Below, piece after piece: positions 1-8,203 of a stretch of DNA of 64,000 nucleotides. Origin of the DNA: Bradyrhizobium retamae (GTDB taxonomy: Bacteria > Pseudomonadota > Alphaproteobacteria > Rhizobiales > Xanthobacteraceae). A program made the translations under genes and the position numbers. The first letter of the stretch is position 1. Every line of letters starts with the position of its first letter. The notes beneath the pieces are model-generated. The model worked only from the letters and a program-made list of their open reading frames with translations. It was not told the DNA's origin and did no database searches. The stretch is taken from the NCBI RefSeq assembly GCF_001440415.1, contig NZ_LLYA01000192.1:62001-126000 (forward strand), read 5' to 3'.

Positions 1-2
1 AA

Positions 3-683
3 GTCGGTGACGAGGTTCTCTTCCGCAACTGCAGAAAGAGCATCAACAGGTGTCCCATCACGAGTTTGGCTCCCGCGATCAAGGCCGACCTCACCGAGCG
101 CATTATTCTACAGGATCAGCCTGATTTCGCTCTGCATGCCGCTTCGCTTGTCTTTGGCGATAAAGGACTGCTGTTATGCGGGCAGCCGGGCGCCGGTAAA
201 TCGACCCTCGCGCTTCAGTTAGTCGGCGACGAGTACCGATATTGCGGTGATGACGTCGTCATGATTTCTCCAAACGGTCTCGCGCAAGGGCTTCTCTTCG
301 CGCCGACCATCAAGCCCGGCACATGGGAGACGATTTCGAAAACTCGCGACGATTTAGAATCTGCCACTGCCCATGATCGCACGGACGGCATACGCGTCCG
401 GTATCTACCCGTAGCAGATGTGCATAAGGGAAGCTTCCAGATCGAGTGGATTATCTTTCTCAATAGGGTTGACGGGACATCGGCCAAACTGACGCCCCTT
501 GGACAAATCGAATCCATGCAGCGAGTGATCAACGGATCTTTCGCTGCCAACGGCAAACTATCTCTAGCGGGGTTTGCAGCGCTGAAGAAAATAATCGGTG
601 GGGCCGGATTGTTTGAGCTGACCTACGCGGAGGCTGCTGACGCAGGGCGTAAGCTGAGAGGTCTTTGTCATGGCTTTTCCTAG
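3..683 (+). CDS. HPr-kinase-like P-loop protein (5' end outside window)
   Basis: The frame is open to the left edge, so the gene is cut there; a TTG at 66 is a possible but unlikely start. The protein has a Walker A loop GQPGAGKST and a downstream DDVVMI stretch, the arrangement seen in HprK-type serine kinase domains. Family members of this short kind act as tailoring kinases in some peptide or polysaccharide clusters rather than in sugar-phosphotransferase control. It overlaps the next gene by 14 bases, so the two are co-translated. No HPr or PTS gene is visible nearby, which argues against classical carbon control. The family call is fairly safe; the substrate is unknown. Confidence 0.75.
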   Translation, partial: VGDEVLFRNCRKSINRCPITSLAPAIKADLTERIILQDQPDFALHAASLVFGDKGLLLCGQPGAGKSTLALQLVGDEYRYCGDDVVMISPNGLAQGLLFAPTIKPGTWETISKTRDDLESATAHDRTDGIRVRYLPVADVHKGSFQIEWIIFLNRVDGTSAKLTPLGQIESMQRVINGSFAANGKLSLAGFAALKKIIGGAGLFELTYAEAADAGRKLRGLCHGFS

Positions 684-1746
684 CAGCACTCTGGTCGAGC
701 TCTGCCAGTGCCTCAGAGGCAAAGCGCCCCGTAACCTGAACTGGATGGCCGTGTTGGAACTGGCCAACAAGACGCTAACGACCCCCTTCTTGATCGATCT
801 GGTTGATCAACCTGACCAGTCAGTTCCCAAGGATGTAAAGACTTTCGTTCGAGAGATCTACCGGCGAAACGCGCTTCGGAACGAGTTCCTGAGGACTCAA
901 TTGGAAGAGGCGGTCGCGGCGCTTAATGAACGGGATGTGATACCGGTGCTGCTAAAGGGCTCAGCAATTCTCGCAACAGCTGCTCCTGAACGCCGCGCAA
1001 CCCGAATCATGGCTGATCTCGACATATTGGTCGATCCCGATCAGATGGAGACGGCCTTGCAAGCGCTCGCCGACCTCGATTATCAGTCCCATTTTCGAGC
1101 CCCGCCGGAGAGCAAGAAGCAGTACAGTGACCTTAAACGACCGCGCGACGTTGGTATGATTGATCTACATCAGGAAGCGCCTGGTCCAGACTATTTCTAT
1201 CGTCCTGCGGGCAAATTGCTTGCACATTGCACGCCCATATCGGTTGGCCGTGGGACCGCTTATCTTCCGACCACGACTTTTCAAGCTTTCATGCTTATCA
1301 TTCACGACCAGTTTCAAGATGATGATTACTGGGTCGGCGAAGTAGATGTGCGACATCTGGTCGAGCTGAGAGAGCTGGCTAACTCGTCGGAAGGAATAGA
1401 CTGGAACCGCATGATGTCATTTGCTCCGGGCCGCTTGGCGCGAAACGCTATCGCGAAGCAGCTGGTCGCCCTCGCAGAATTGCTTGGAGTTGACGTACCT
1501 GTTGACCTTCGCAAGGGGTCCATTCCACGGCTTCAGTTTAGGAGGTTATTGCTGCAGTCCCGTTTTCCGCTTGCACGTTGGCCTCTCCTCTCGGTTGCGC
1601 TTCTTGACTACGGAAATTACAGGAGAGAGCTGGGAGCAGACTACCAGACCGATCCCCGAAGGAACGCAACACTGACGTTGCCACGAACCCACACGCTGCG
1701 GCATCTCTTCGGACTTGTTGGCAATCATCGCATCGGGAAAGTCTAG
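670..1746 (+). CDS. Nucleotidyltransferase family protein (NTP_transf_5 type)
   Basis: The 358-residue protein contains LLKGSAILA followed by MADLDILVD at about residues 95-125. This is the G-S plus paired-aspartate core of minimal nucleotidyltransferases of the PF14907 type. The start ATG lies inside the 3' end of the HprK-like gene, so the pair is one transcription unit. The same pairing of an HprK-like kinase with this nucleotidyltransferase is known from paeninodin-type lasso peptide clusters (PadeK/PadeN) and also occurs near exopolysaccharide genes. The role here is inferred only from that pairing. No signal peptide or membrane segment is seen. Confidence 0.8.
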   Translation: MAFPSSTLVELCQCLRGKAPRNLNWMAVLELANKTLTTPFLIDLVDQPDQSVPKDVKTFVREIYRRNALRNEFLRTQLEEAVAALNERDVIPVLLKGSAILATAAPERRATRIMADLDILVDPDQMETALQALADLDYQSHFRAPPESKKQYSDLKRPRDVGMIDLHQEAPGPDYFYRPAGKLLAHCTPISVGRGTAYLPTTTFQAFMLIIHDQFQDDDYWVGEVDVRHLVELRELANSSEGIDWNRMMSFAPGRLARNAIAKQLVALAELLGVDVPVDLRKGSIPRLQFRRLLLQSRFPLARWPLLSVALLDYGNYRRELGADYQTDPRRNATLTLPRTHTLRHLFGLVGNHRIGKV

Positions 1747-1824
1747 CGGACGGCGTTGGAATTGCCGTTCGTATCCGAACTGCCGGGCCGAGCGGGAAAA
1801 GGCAGGCGGGGCCGACGGGCGGTT

Positions 1825-2739
1825 TCATCGAGGGAATGAAACGTCATCTGCTGCGACGAAACCGTCAAGCTCCAGCGCCAATGCATTTCGCCAATTCGGC
1901 ATGACCACACCGAACTCGTCCCTGAGGCGAGTCAGGTCGAGGCGCGAATTGCTTGGCCGTTTGGCCTTCGTCGGAAAGTCGGCGGTGGAAATTGGAACGA
2001 TGGTTTCGACTTCGAGTTTGAGGCCTCTGTATCTCAGCCCTTCGACAATGGCGCTTGCAAATTCGTGCCAGCTAGTTTCCCCAGCGCAAACGAGGTTGAC
2101 CACGCCACCCTTTCGCGCGAACAGATCATTCAGGTTTGCGAGGTTTGGCAGTACGATGTCGGCTATGGCCGTCGCGATCGCTCGAGCCGTCGTTGGCGCT
2201 CCGATTTGATCCGCGACGATGCGCAGTTCCTTGCGCTCGGAAGCTAGGCGCGCGATGGTACGGAGGAAATTGCTACCCTTGGCAGCATACACCCACGACG
2301 TGCGCGCGATCAGATACGGCCCACCCGCCGCTATGATTGCCATGTCCCCTGCGAGCTTGCTCGCGCCATAGACGGAGATTGGGCCCGTGGGGCTGTCCTC
2401 GCGACGTGGCGCATCACCAGAGCCGTCAAAAACGTAGTCTGTAGAGAAGTGAACGAGTGGCACGCGATGCTTAGCTGCCCATTGCGCGATGACCTCGGGC
2501 CCTTTGGCATTAACGAGGAACGCAAGCTCGCGCTGCTCCTCGGCGCGATCAACCGCAGTATAGGCGGCCGGATTTACGATAAGATCGGGCCTGAAATCCT
2601 TGAGCCGGTCCGTTAACGTTGCCGGCTTCGACAGGTCAAATTCGGAAGACGACGGGGCTATAACTGTGCCTTGGGCAGCTAACAAGGGACGCAATGTGCC
2701 GCCGACCTGGCCGCTCGCTCCCGTCAACAGGATCCGCAT
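1825..2739 (-). CDS. rfbD: dTDP-4-dehydrorhamnose reductase
   Basis: This enzyme does the last step of dTDP-L-rhamnose synthesis, NAD(P)H reduction of dTDP-4-keto-L-rhamnose. The 304-residue protein begins with the nucleotide-binding loop TGASGQVG (residues 6-13). It carries the STDYVFDG motif (about 99-106) and the catalytic Tyr124/Lys128 pair in YGASK, all normal for RmlD. Its ATG overlaps the rfbC stop by one base (TGATG), so it is translated after rfbC on the minus strand. The length is normal and there is no damage. With rfbA, rfbB and rfbC present the pathway is complete. Confidence 0.96.
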   Translation of the reverse strand: MRILLTGASGQVGGTLRPLLAAQGTVIAPSSSEFDLSKPATLTDRLKDFRPDLIVNPAAYTAVDRAEEQRELAFLVNAKGPEVIAQWAAKHRVPLVHFSTDYVFDGSGDAPRREDSPTGPISVYGASKLAGDMAIIAAGGPYLIARTSWVYAAKGSNFLRTIARLASERKELRIVADQIGAPTTARAIATAIADIVLPNLANLNDLFARKGGVVNLVCAGETSWHEFASAIVEGLRYRGLKLEVETIVPISTADFPTKAKRPSNSRLDLTRLRDEFGVVMPNWRNALALELDGFVAADDVSFPR

Positions 2740-3293
2740 CAGACTTGTCCATACATCGGCAGATTCTTGACGTCGTTCAGCAGCGGGGCATCGGCATCTT
2801 TGGCTGAAAGCGAGGGAGCTTCAATGCCCCAATTTATACCGATCGCGGGGTCATTCCAGCGGATGGAGACTTCATTCTTGGGGCTGTAAAGATCGTCGCA
2901 CTTGTAGAAGAAGTCTGCGGTCTCAGATAGGACGACAAAGCCATGTGCGAAGCCACGGGGAACCCACAATTGTCGTCGGTTCTCCTCGCTTAATTCTACG
3001 GCAACATGGCGTCCGAAACGCGGGCTCCCCACCCGCACATCCACCGCCACGTCCAGGACCCGGCCGCGCAATGCAGTGACGAGCTTACCTTGGGTGAAGG
3101 GGTTTTGCAGGTGTAGCCCACGCAACACTCCATGGCTGGAGCGGGACATGTTGTCCTGCACAAATGGAAGGCTAATGCCGTGCTTTGCATAACGCGGCAT
3201 TTGGTAGGTTTCCAGGAAGAAACCGCGTTGATCGCCAAACAGCCTCGGCTCCAGGATTAGGACTTCGGGAAGCGCTGTCGCAATAACGTTCAT
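2739..3293 (-). CDS. rfbC: dTDP-4-dehydrorhamnose 3,5-epimerase
   Basis: This cupin-fold enzyme converts dTDP-4-keto-6-deoxyglucose to the L-rhamno form. The 184 residues contain the RmlC signatures GVLRGLHLQ (catalytic His region), WVPRGFAHGF and the tyrosine-bearing FFYKCDDLYSP segment. It is the first gene of the minus-strand pair and is followed by rfbD with a one-base overlap. It faces rfbA across a 126-base AT-rich divergent promoter region. The start ATG gives the expected N-terminus, in which the protein opens with the short strand leading to LEPRLFGDQRGFF. Confidence 0.96.
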   Translation of the reverse strand: MNVIATALPEVLILEPRLFGDQRGFFLETYQMPRYAKHGISLPFVQDNMSRSSHGVLRGLHLQNPFTQGKLVTALRGRVLDVAVDVRVGSPRFGRHVAVELSEENRRQLWVPRGFAHGFVVLSETADFFYKCDDLYSPKNEVSIRWNDPAIGINWGIEAPSLSAKDADAPLLNDVKNLPMYGQV

Positions 3294-3365
3294 CTTGTCC
3301 GACCGAGCAACATTTCACGTTAGCCAAATACCAATTTTTTCCAACCAATACCATTTTAATATGCT

Positions 3366-3390
3366 ATATTAAATGTACTATATTTAATAT
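3366..3390. promoter_or_regulatory. AT-rich palindrome in the rfbC/rfbA divergent promoter
   Basis: The sequence shows a perfect 9-base inverted repeat, ATATTAAAT and ATTTAATAT, separated by 7 bases. It sits in a very AT-rich stretch (about 3330-3405) inside an otherwise GC-rich genome, and ends 29 bases before the rfbA start. The position is right for a regulator acting on both directions. AT-rich half-sites of this kind resemble targets of Ros/MucR-type zinc-finger regulators of rhizobial exopolysaccharide genes, or of H-NS-like proteins; that link is inference. Confidence 0.6.
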
Positions 3391-3419
3391 GATTAAGTTA
3401 ATTGAATCTGTGAGGGCCT

Positions 3420-4295
3420 ATGAAGGGCATTATTCTCGCCGGAGGCACGGGTTCCCGCCTCTATCCGGTCACGACAGTGGTTTCGAAGCAACTGCTGCCG
3501 GTCTTCGACAAGCCGATGATCTATTACCCACTCTCGACCCTCATGCTGGGCGGAATCCAGGATATCCTGATCATCTCTACCCCCCAGGACAAGCCATTAT
3601 TCGAGCGCCTCCTGGGCAATGGCTCGCAGCTCGGACTGCGTTTTTCCTACCTCACGCAGGCGTCTCCACGCGGGATAGCGGATGCCTTTATCGTCGGTCG
3701 CGACTTCGTCGGCAATGATCCGGTTGCGCTGGTGCTTGGCGACAACATCTTCTATGGCAACGGCCTGGCTGAGCTGCTCTTGAATGCGACTGCCCGTAGG
3801 AAGGGTGCGACCGTCTTCGGTTATATCGTCAAGACGCCCGAGCAATATGGGGTCATTGAACTCGATGGCAACGGCCGCGCGCTCTCTATCGAGGAAAAGC
3901 CGAAGCAGCCAAAGTCAAATTTGGCCGTCACAGGACTATATTTTTACGACAATGACGTTCTGAAGATTGCTGCCGAGCTCAAGCCATCTGCGCGCGGCGA
4001 GCTCGAGATCACCGACGTCAACAAGACTTATATGGAACGCGGCGATCTCCATGTGCAGGCGCTAGGCCGTGGCTTTGCGTGGCTCGACACCGGGACGCAT
4101 TCCTCTCTCGTAGAGGCCAGCAACTTCGTCCAGGTCCTCGAGCAACGCCAGGGCCTGCGCATTGCATGCCCGGAAGAAATCGCGCTGCGGCAGGAGTACA
4201 TCTCGCTCGAAGCCTTTGAGGCTTTGGCCGAGAAGACCGCCAAAAGCAGCTATGGCGAATACCTGAAATCTGTAGCCGCTTCCTTCAGACGGTAG
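3420..4295 (+). CDS. rfbA: Glucose-1-phosphate thymidylyltransferase
   Basis: This is the first enzyme of dTDP-rhamnose synthesis, making dTDP-glucose from dTTP and glucose-1-phosphate. The 291-residue protein starts with the pyrophosphorylase motif GGTGSRLYP, followed by KQLLPVFDKPM and the metal/nucleotide segment LGDNIFYG near residue 108. The length and order are typical of RmlA. An aspartate-rich WLDTGTH segment lies at about residue 220. It is followed 26 bases later by rfbB and is transcribed away from rfbC-rfbD. The start ATG is the first in frame and follows the AT-rich promoter. Confidence 0.97.
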   Translation: MKGIILAGGTGSRLYPVTTVVSKQLLPVFDKPMIYYPLSTLMLGGIQDILIISTPQDKPLFERLLGNGSQLGLRFSYLTQASPRGIADAFIVGRDFVGNDPVALVLGDNIFYGNGLAELLLNATARRKGATVFGYIVKTPEQYGVIELDGNGRALSIEEKPKQPKSNLAVTGLYFYDNDVLKIAAELKPSARGELEITDVNKTYMERGDLHVQALGRGFAWLDTGTHSSLVEASNFVQVLEQRQGLRIACPEEIALRQEYISLEAFEALAEKTAKSSYGEYLKSVAASFRR

Positions 4296-4321
4296 ATGCG
4301 GGACATAGGAGCAAACTGAAC

Positions 4322-5389
4322 ATGCGGTTTCGAGGCTGGACAATCTTCGTTACGGGAGGCGCGGGGTTCATCGGATCCGCAGTCGTACGGCATCTGCTGC
4401 AAGACACACACGCACGGGTTGTCAACATCGATAAGCTGACTTACGCGGCGAATCTTGAATCGCTACCCGGCACGGCCGGGAACATGAATTACTTCTTTGA
4501 GAAACAGTGCATTTGCGATGGGCTCGGCCTTCGTCGCCTATTCGAGAAATATCAGCCAGATGCAGTGATGAACCTCGCCGCCGAGAGTCATGTTGATCGA
4601 TCGATCGATGGACCCGCCGAATTCATTCAGACCAACGTGGTCGGTACTTTCACAATCTTGCAGGAAGCATTGCGCCACTGGCGCTCGCTCTCGGGCGAGA
4701 AGCGCAAACATTTCCGCTTTTTGCACATTTCCACAGATGAGGTGTTCGGCTCACTTGGGGACGAGGGGTTCTTCACGGAGACAACAGCCTACGCTCCGAA
4801 CTCTCCTTACTCCGCCAGCAAGGCATCATCAGACCATCTGGTACGCGCGTGGCATCACACCTACGAACTTCCGACGCTGGTCACAAACTGCTCGAACAAC
4901 TACGGACCCTACCATTTCCCCGAAAAACTAATCCCGCACATGATCATCAGGGGATTGGCGGGCGAGTCCCTGCCCGTGTATGGCGACGGAAAGAACATCC
5001 GCGATTGGCTCTATGTCGAGGATCACGCCAAGGCGTTGAGTCTGGTCCTGGAGCGGGGAAGTATAGGCGAGACCTACAACATCGGTGGCCGTAACGAGCG
5101 CACCAATCTGCACGTGGTCGAACGAATCTGCGACCTGCTCGACGAGATCAGCCCGAACCCGAGCGGCTCCCACCGAAATCTTATAAATTTTGTTCCTGAC
5201 CGCCCCGGGCACGATCGCCGCTATGCAATTGATGCCTCCAAGCTCGAGCGAGAGCTAGGATGGCGTGCGGAAGAGGATTTCGAAACTGGAATCTACAAGA
5301 CAGTGCGCTGGTACGTCGACCACCAACCATGGTGGCGGGCGATTGCGAACCGGGGATACACCGCGAAGCGGATCGGATTGAATAGGTGA
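4322..5389 (+). CDS. rfbB: dTDP-glucose 4,6-dehydratase
   Basis: This extended SDR enzyme dehydrates dTDP-glucose to dTDP-4-keto-6-deoxyglucose. The 355 residues show the NAD loop TGGAGFIG (11-18), the dehydratase triad segment STDEVFG (137-143, with Thr138-Asp139-Glu140) and Tyr163/Lys167 in YSASK. It follows rfbA closely in the same direction. The four rhamnose genes are all intact, so the cell can make dTDP-L-rhamnose for O-antigen or exopolysaccharide. No glycosyltransferase gene lies in the window beside them. Confidence 0.97.
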   Translation: MRFRGWTIFVTGGAGFIGSAVVRHLLQDTHARVVNIDKLTYAANLESLPGTAGNMNYFFEKQCICDGLGLRRLFEKYQPDAVMNLAAESHVDRSIDGPAEFIQTNVVGTFTILQEALRHWRSLSGEKRKHFRFLHISTDEVFGSLGDEGFFTETTAYAPNSPYSASKASSDHLVRAWHHTYELPTLVTNCSNNYGPYHFPEKLIPHMIIRGLAGESLPVYGDGKNIRDWLYVEDHAKALSLVLERGSIGETYNIGGRNERTNLHVVERICDLLDEISPNPSGSHRNLINFVPDRPGHDRRYAIDASKLERELGWRAEEDFETGIYKTVRWYVDHQPWWRAIANRGYTAKRIGLNR

Positions 5390-5927
5390 GCGGAGTACAC
5401 CAGCCGGCGACCAACGTCCGCTCGCACCAGAGCTGCAAGACGCCTCAAACGAACGACGGCGCAGGTGGCTCGAAAGGAAGTGAGGTCGCCTGGCAGGGGC
5501 CGACTGTACCAGATCCGCCTTCCCTTGGGCATGCTGTTAGTTTCCGTATCCCAATTCAAGGCCATGGAAGCCACTGTCTAACCCTGCTATATTTGATATA
5601 TTAAACATTATCTCAGCGTGCGTTGGGCGTTTCTTGTTTGTTGACCGTTCTTTCATCTCAAGTTGAGGCGGGTCTTCCGCCTGAGGTAAGTGGTCCTCCA
5701 AATTTTGGGAGGTCGCTTTTTGTGATGTGATCACAGCCTGCATCGACTCACTGACACTCCTCAGAGCGGAGCGAAGTTGATCCCATCAGGCCTCGATGGA
5801 AATTCTAGTGTTGGTGATCGAAGTATACTGAACCCACGCTACTGGCTAGCGTTGGTGTCTCGTGTGCGCTGAACCGCTAGCATGAGCGCGAACGCTCATC
5901 GGGGCGAAGAAAACTGAAGAGAGATTA
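5390..5927. other. Intergenic stretch with a second AT-rich element
   Basis: No convincing gene is seen in these 538 bases. The notable part is an AT-rich motif at 5588-5608 (TATATTTGATATATTAAAC). It shares its TATATT/ATTAAA words with the palindrome in front of rfbA and lies on the other side of the rfbA-rfbB pair. The short open frames on both strands lack ribosome sites and family features. The motif may be a regulator site or the edge of a low-GC insertion. Confidence 0.4.
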
Positions 5928-6209
5928 ATGACAGGAAACCGATTAGCCTTGGTTGTTGTCGCGAGCTCTTTTTTCACCCTCACCGCTGAGGCAAGATGCA
6001 TTTGCCAATGCGTTGAAGGTCGCCTGGTACCGCGATGCACAACCAGCACCGATATTCCGCCCGCCTGCCCCTTGTCGGTCTGTGAAATGACACCGCCATC
6101 CATTTCGCCGCCGATGCAGGTGCCACCCGTTGGCCGCTCCCAATGCTCGCAGCGTCAGGTCTTGAATCCCGCAACCAGACAATACGAATCGCGTGTTGTT
6201 TGCAACTGA
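5928..6209 (+). CDS. Small secreted cysteine-rich hypothetical protein
   Basis: The 93-residue protein has a short signal-peptide-like N-terminus (TGNRLALVVVASSFFTLTA) followed by a mature part with eight cysteines, including CICQC near the start and a Cys-Asn end. The start ATG is preceded by a purine-rich GAAGAGAGA segment. The cysteine spacing and the proline-rich middle suggest a disulphide-bonded periplasmic or exported protein. Similar short secreted proteins are common in Bradyrhizobium, but I do not know a function. It is flanked by non-coding DNA and stands alone. Confidence 0.6.
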   Translation: MTGNRLALVVVASSFFTLTAEARCICQCVEGRLVPRCTTSTDIPPACPLSVCEMTPPSISPPMQVPPVGRSQCSQRQVLNPATRQYESRVVCN

Positions 6210-6740
6210 AGCGACTTTTGCGGGCGTGTTTGAAAAAGGAGGTCTGACATCAGTGCCAGACGCCCACAGGCCGTACAGGTCAGTTTCGGCTTCAGGTCAG
6301 GCGAACGCACGTCATCGCCCCACTGCTTGATATCCGACGAAATCGCGGGTTCGGGCGCGAAGGGTTGGAAGCCGTCGGTAAGATGTAGAGGTCAACACGC
6401 CTCCAAGACTGCGCGACGAGACGACGTCACTCAGATGCGGCGAAAATCTTCAGACTCGCAGGATGAACATTACGGAAGCGACACGAACGAAGGTGCGCGA
6501 TGATCCTGAACTCCCCACCCACCGCTGTTCCCGATTTAACCTTTACCGCCCGTATCAAGCTTAACGAACGAATTCTATTGCTCTCGATCATCGGGCGGAT
6601 AGCGTGCACGACGCCGGACAATTGCCCCCGTCCGGCGCAACGTGGCGAAGCCGCCGGGCGGCCCACAGTCAGTTCAGCCCGCCGCTCGGCGACTTCGTTA
6701 GGGTATGAGGCCGCTAACGAAACTGCGCGGAGACGGCTCC
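6210..6740. other. Intergenic stretch without a recognised gene
   Basis: About 530 bases separate the cysteine-rich protein from the next supported gene. The open frames here (for example the one beginning near 6500) have no ribosome site, no family motif and poor codon structure, so none is called. No RNA gene or clear repeat was seen. Confidence 0.4.
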
Positions 6741-6935
6741 ATGTTCACGGCAATTGATCCCCCGGAAACGCAAAGCTTCAAGCCAGCAGGCGCGGAATTC
6801 TGGCATCTTTGGACCGTGATACTTCCCAGGCGATCCATCACCGGCCGTCTCGTGCGCGGGCGCGTATGGCGTCGACATGACGGCCGCCATTGGAAATACA
6901 AGAAATTCATCGAGTACGATGAGGACGGAGAATGA
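6741..6935 (+). CDS. Small basic hypothetical protein
   Basis: The chosen start is the ATG at 6741, which has GGAG a short distance upstream; an ATG at 6705 would add 12 residues. The 64-residue product is rich in Arg and Trp in the middle (SITGRLVRGRVWRR) and ends in an acidic tail (EYDEDGE). Its stop overlaps the start of the PilZ gene by four bases (ATGA), so the two are translationally coupled. Proteins of this sequence type recur in Bradyrhizobium genomes as far as I recall. No function can be assigned beyond partnership with a c-di-GMP-type receptor domain. Confidence 0.6.
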   Translation: MFTAIDPPETQSFKPAGAEFWHLWTVILPRRSITGRLVRGRVWRRHDGRHWKYKKFIEYDEDGE

Positions 6936-7195
6936 TATCGAGTCCTCGAAACGATCGACGAGCAGTTTGCAGGGCAGGTATCGGGAGAGGCGCGCTGCTG
7001 TTCTTCAAGGGGCAGCCCGGCGCGCGCGGCTGCAAGGTCATTGACATCTCGGATTGTGGCGCAAGACTTCGGACACACAATCTATCGGTACTGCCGAGCA
7101 CCTTCGAGCTGACCTTCGACAATTTTGAGACTATCCGAAAGTGCCGCCTAGTTTGGCGGGATGGCGAATTGCTCGGCATCGCTTTCGAAAATTAA
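6932..7195 (+). CDS. PilZ-domain protein (possible c-di-GMP receptor)
   Basis: The 87-residue protein is a single PilZ domain. It shows the two ligand elements of the family: an arginine pair at the N-terminus (RRAVCR, residues 8-13) and the DxSxxG turn in DISDCGARL (about 37-45). These residues bind cyclic di-GMP in characterised members. The start overlaps the stop of the preceding small gene. There is no membrane segment or output domain, so it would act by binding another protein. The wider neighbourhood (rhamnose genes) is compatible with a role in surface polysaccharide, but that is inference. Confidence 0.8.
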   Translation: MISSPRNDRRAVCRAGIGRGALLFFKGQPGARGCKVIDISDCGARLRTHNLSVLPSTFELTFDNFETIRKCRLVWRDGELLGIAFEN

Positions 7196-7310
7196 AGGCT
7201 ATGCCTCATCACATCAAATGAGCTGCGCGTCCAACCAGGCGGACGCCAAGAGCCGGTCCATCCAGCAGCCTGCAGTCCGTCAGCAATGAGCTGCGCGCCT
7301 GAATAAGCGA

Positions 7311-7484
7311 CTAGGGATTGTGCGACTTCGTCTGCCCTACATCGCTCGACGGTTGATCGAGAATCTGCAATCTACGCTCGAGATCGGCCTTTTTGGCCTT
7401 CAGCTTCAAGCTGAGGACATCTTGCATCAGCTCGCGGAGCCTAAACAGCTCATCGATCGTCATGGATTCCCATTCGCTTTTCAT
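7311..7484 (-). CDS. H-NS-like N-terminal-only protein
   Basis: The 57-residue product starts with MKSEWESMTIDELFRLRE and continues as a charged helix (LKLKAKKADLERRLQ). This matches the N-terminal dimerisation part of the H-NS-family protein at 8204-8512 and of other rhizobial H-NS proteins. It ends at a stop just where the linker to the DNA-binding domain would begin, and no remnant of the YRNP/TWxGRG motif follows. The start at 7484 is chosen because it is conserved in the second copy. It could be a decayed gene or a short H-NS-binding modulator. Confidence 0.55.
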   Translation of the reverse strand: MKSEWESMTIDELFRLRELMQDVLSLKLKAKKADLERRLQILDQPSSDVGQTKSHNP

Positions 7485-7583
7485 GACGCGCCCCACAATC
7501 ATGAGTCGAAACGACTATCGATTGTAATGAGGAGTTCTATGATTCGATAGAGGGCCAATGCCCGGTATTCGGCAACTGCCCGA

Positions 7584-7694
7584 CTATTCCATTCCGTCGA
7601 GCTCGCGAACATTCCATAGCGAAACTGCCAGGATGATAAGAGATGGCATCCACGCGAGCGTGGCTCCAAATGCTACGGCTTGCAAAGTGGTCAT
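7584..7694 (-). CDS. Tiny single-span membrane protein, copy 1
   Basis: The 36-residue frame is supported by three things: a GGGAG ribosome site six bases before its ATG, a hydrophobic segment PSLIILAVSLWNV with a charged end ELDGME, and conservation of the frame in the second repeat copy. By hand alignment 20 of 29 residues are identical to copy 2, and eight further codons differ only at synonymous positions, as expected for protein-level selection. It lies 99 bases upstream of the H-NS fragment gene on the same strand. I recognise no family; a one-pass inner-membrane peptide is the likeliest reading. Confidence 0.65.
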   Translation of the reverse strand: MTTLQAVAFGATLAWMPSLIILAVSLWNVRELDGME

Positions 7695-8038
7695 GGATCG
7701 CTCCCAATTCCCCACTCACGAACCTAACTGCTCGTAATTAAATTGTAGTTGACAGCTCAAATCTTGACGTGCCGATGCCGATATCAAGGCATTTATGCGA
7801 TGCGAACAGTTGGCCGCTTGGTGCGACTTTCCTCGTGATTGTGTGTGCGATGCAGCGCGAACGCCCGCCAGCGGATGAGCCTCAGAGTTTTTATGCGACG
7901 CCTCACCGTCCATGCGCCGCCCATGCAAGCACAACTGATCGGCAGCTCCGGCAGGCTTTGCGGCCAGCAACCGGCAGTCTGAATCCCGTGTTGTTTGTGA
8001 TCTGTCGCAGCTTCAAACGCGAACTGGATATAAATCCA

Positions 8039-8172
8039 ATGACAGTGTGGATCTACGTCGACACTCGCAAGCCGCTGTGGGGAACCAGGTACATCTCAAG
8101 CTATTCGCAAACGCGGAGGTAGCGAAAGCGTGGTTCGAACGGTACAACCCAGAAGGCGTTGCGTTTGCATAA
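8039..8172 (+). pseudogene. Frameshifted small conserved protein (MTVWxYVDT family)
   Basis: The frame opens with MTVWIYVDTRK. It then continues in another frame with AVGNQVHLKLFANAEVAKAW and ends at PEGVAFA. Joined together these match a short rhizobial family that reads roughly MTVWVYVDT-KQVGDxDHLKVF-A-AAxxWFxxxDPEGVAFEY, as I remember it. A two-base insertion or one-base loss near 8075 separates the halves. The C-terminus is also shortened. No ribosome site is seen before the ATG. This is a dead copy rather than a functioning gene, unless the base call is wrong. Confidence 0.55.
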
Positions 8173-8203
8173 GGTTTTGGAGTTAGCCTTATCGGGCGGC
8201 GGC

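Larger units (their letters stand above)
7248..7805. repeat. Diverged direct repeat, copy 1 (two-small-gene cassette)
   Basis: This segment aligns in the same orientation with 9735-10277. Shared blocks include AAGAGCCGGTCCATCCAGCA at the left end, ACTAGGGATTG, TTTTGGCCTTCAGCTTC, GATAAGAGA and a right end reading CAAGGCATTTATGCGATGCG. The copies differ by many substitutions and small indels, so the duplication is old. Each copy holds an H-NS-like N-terminal fragment gene and a tiny membrane-protein gene on the minus strand. No transposase, target duplication or terminal inverted repeat was seen. Confidence 0.8.

Noticed and set aside
7537..7719. A 60-codon minus-strand frame overlapping the tiny membrane protein
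   Set aside because: In the second repeat copy this frame is not preserved from the same start, while the tiny frame keeps its sequence with synonymous changes.
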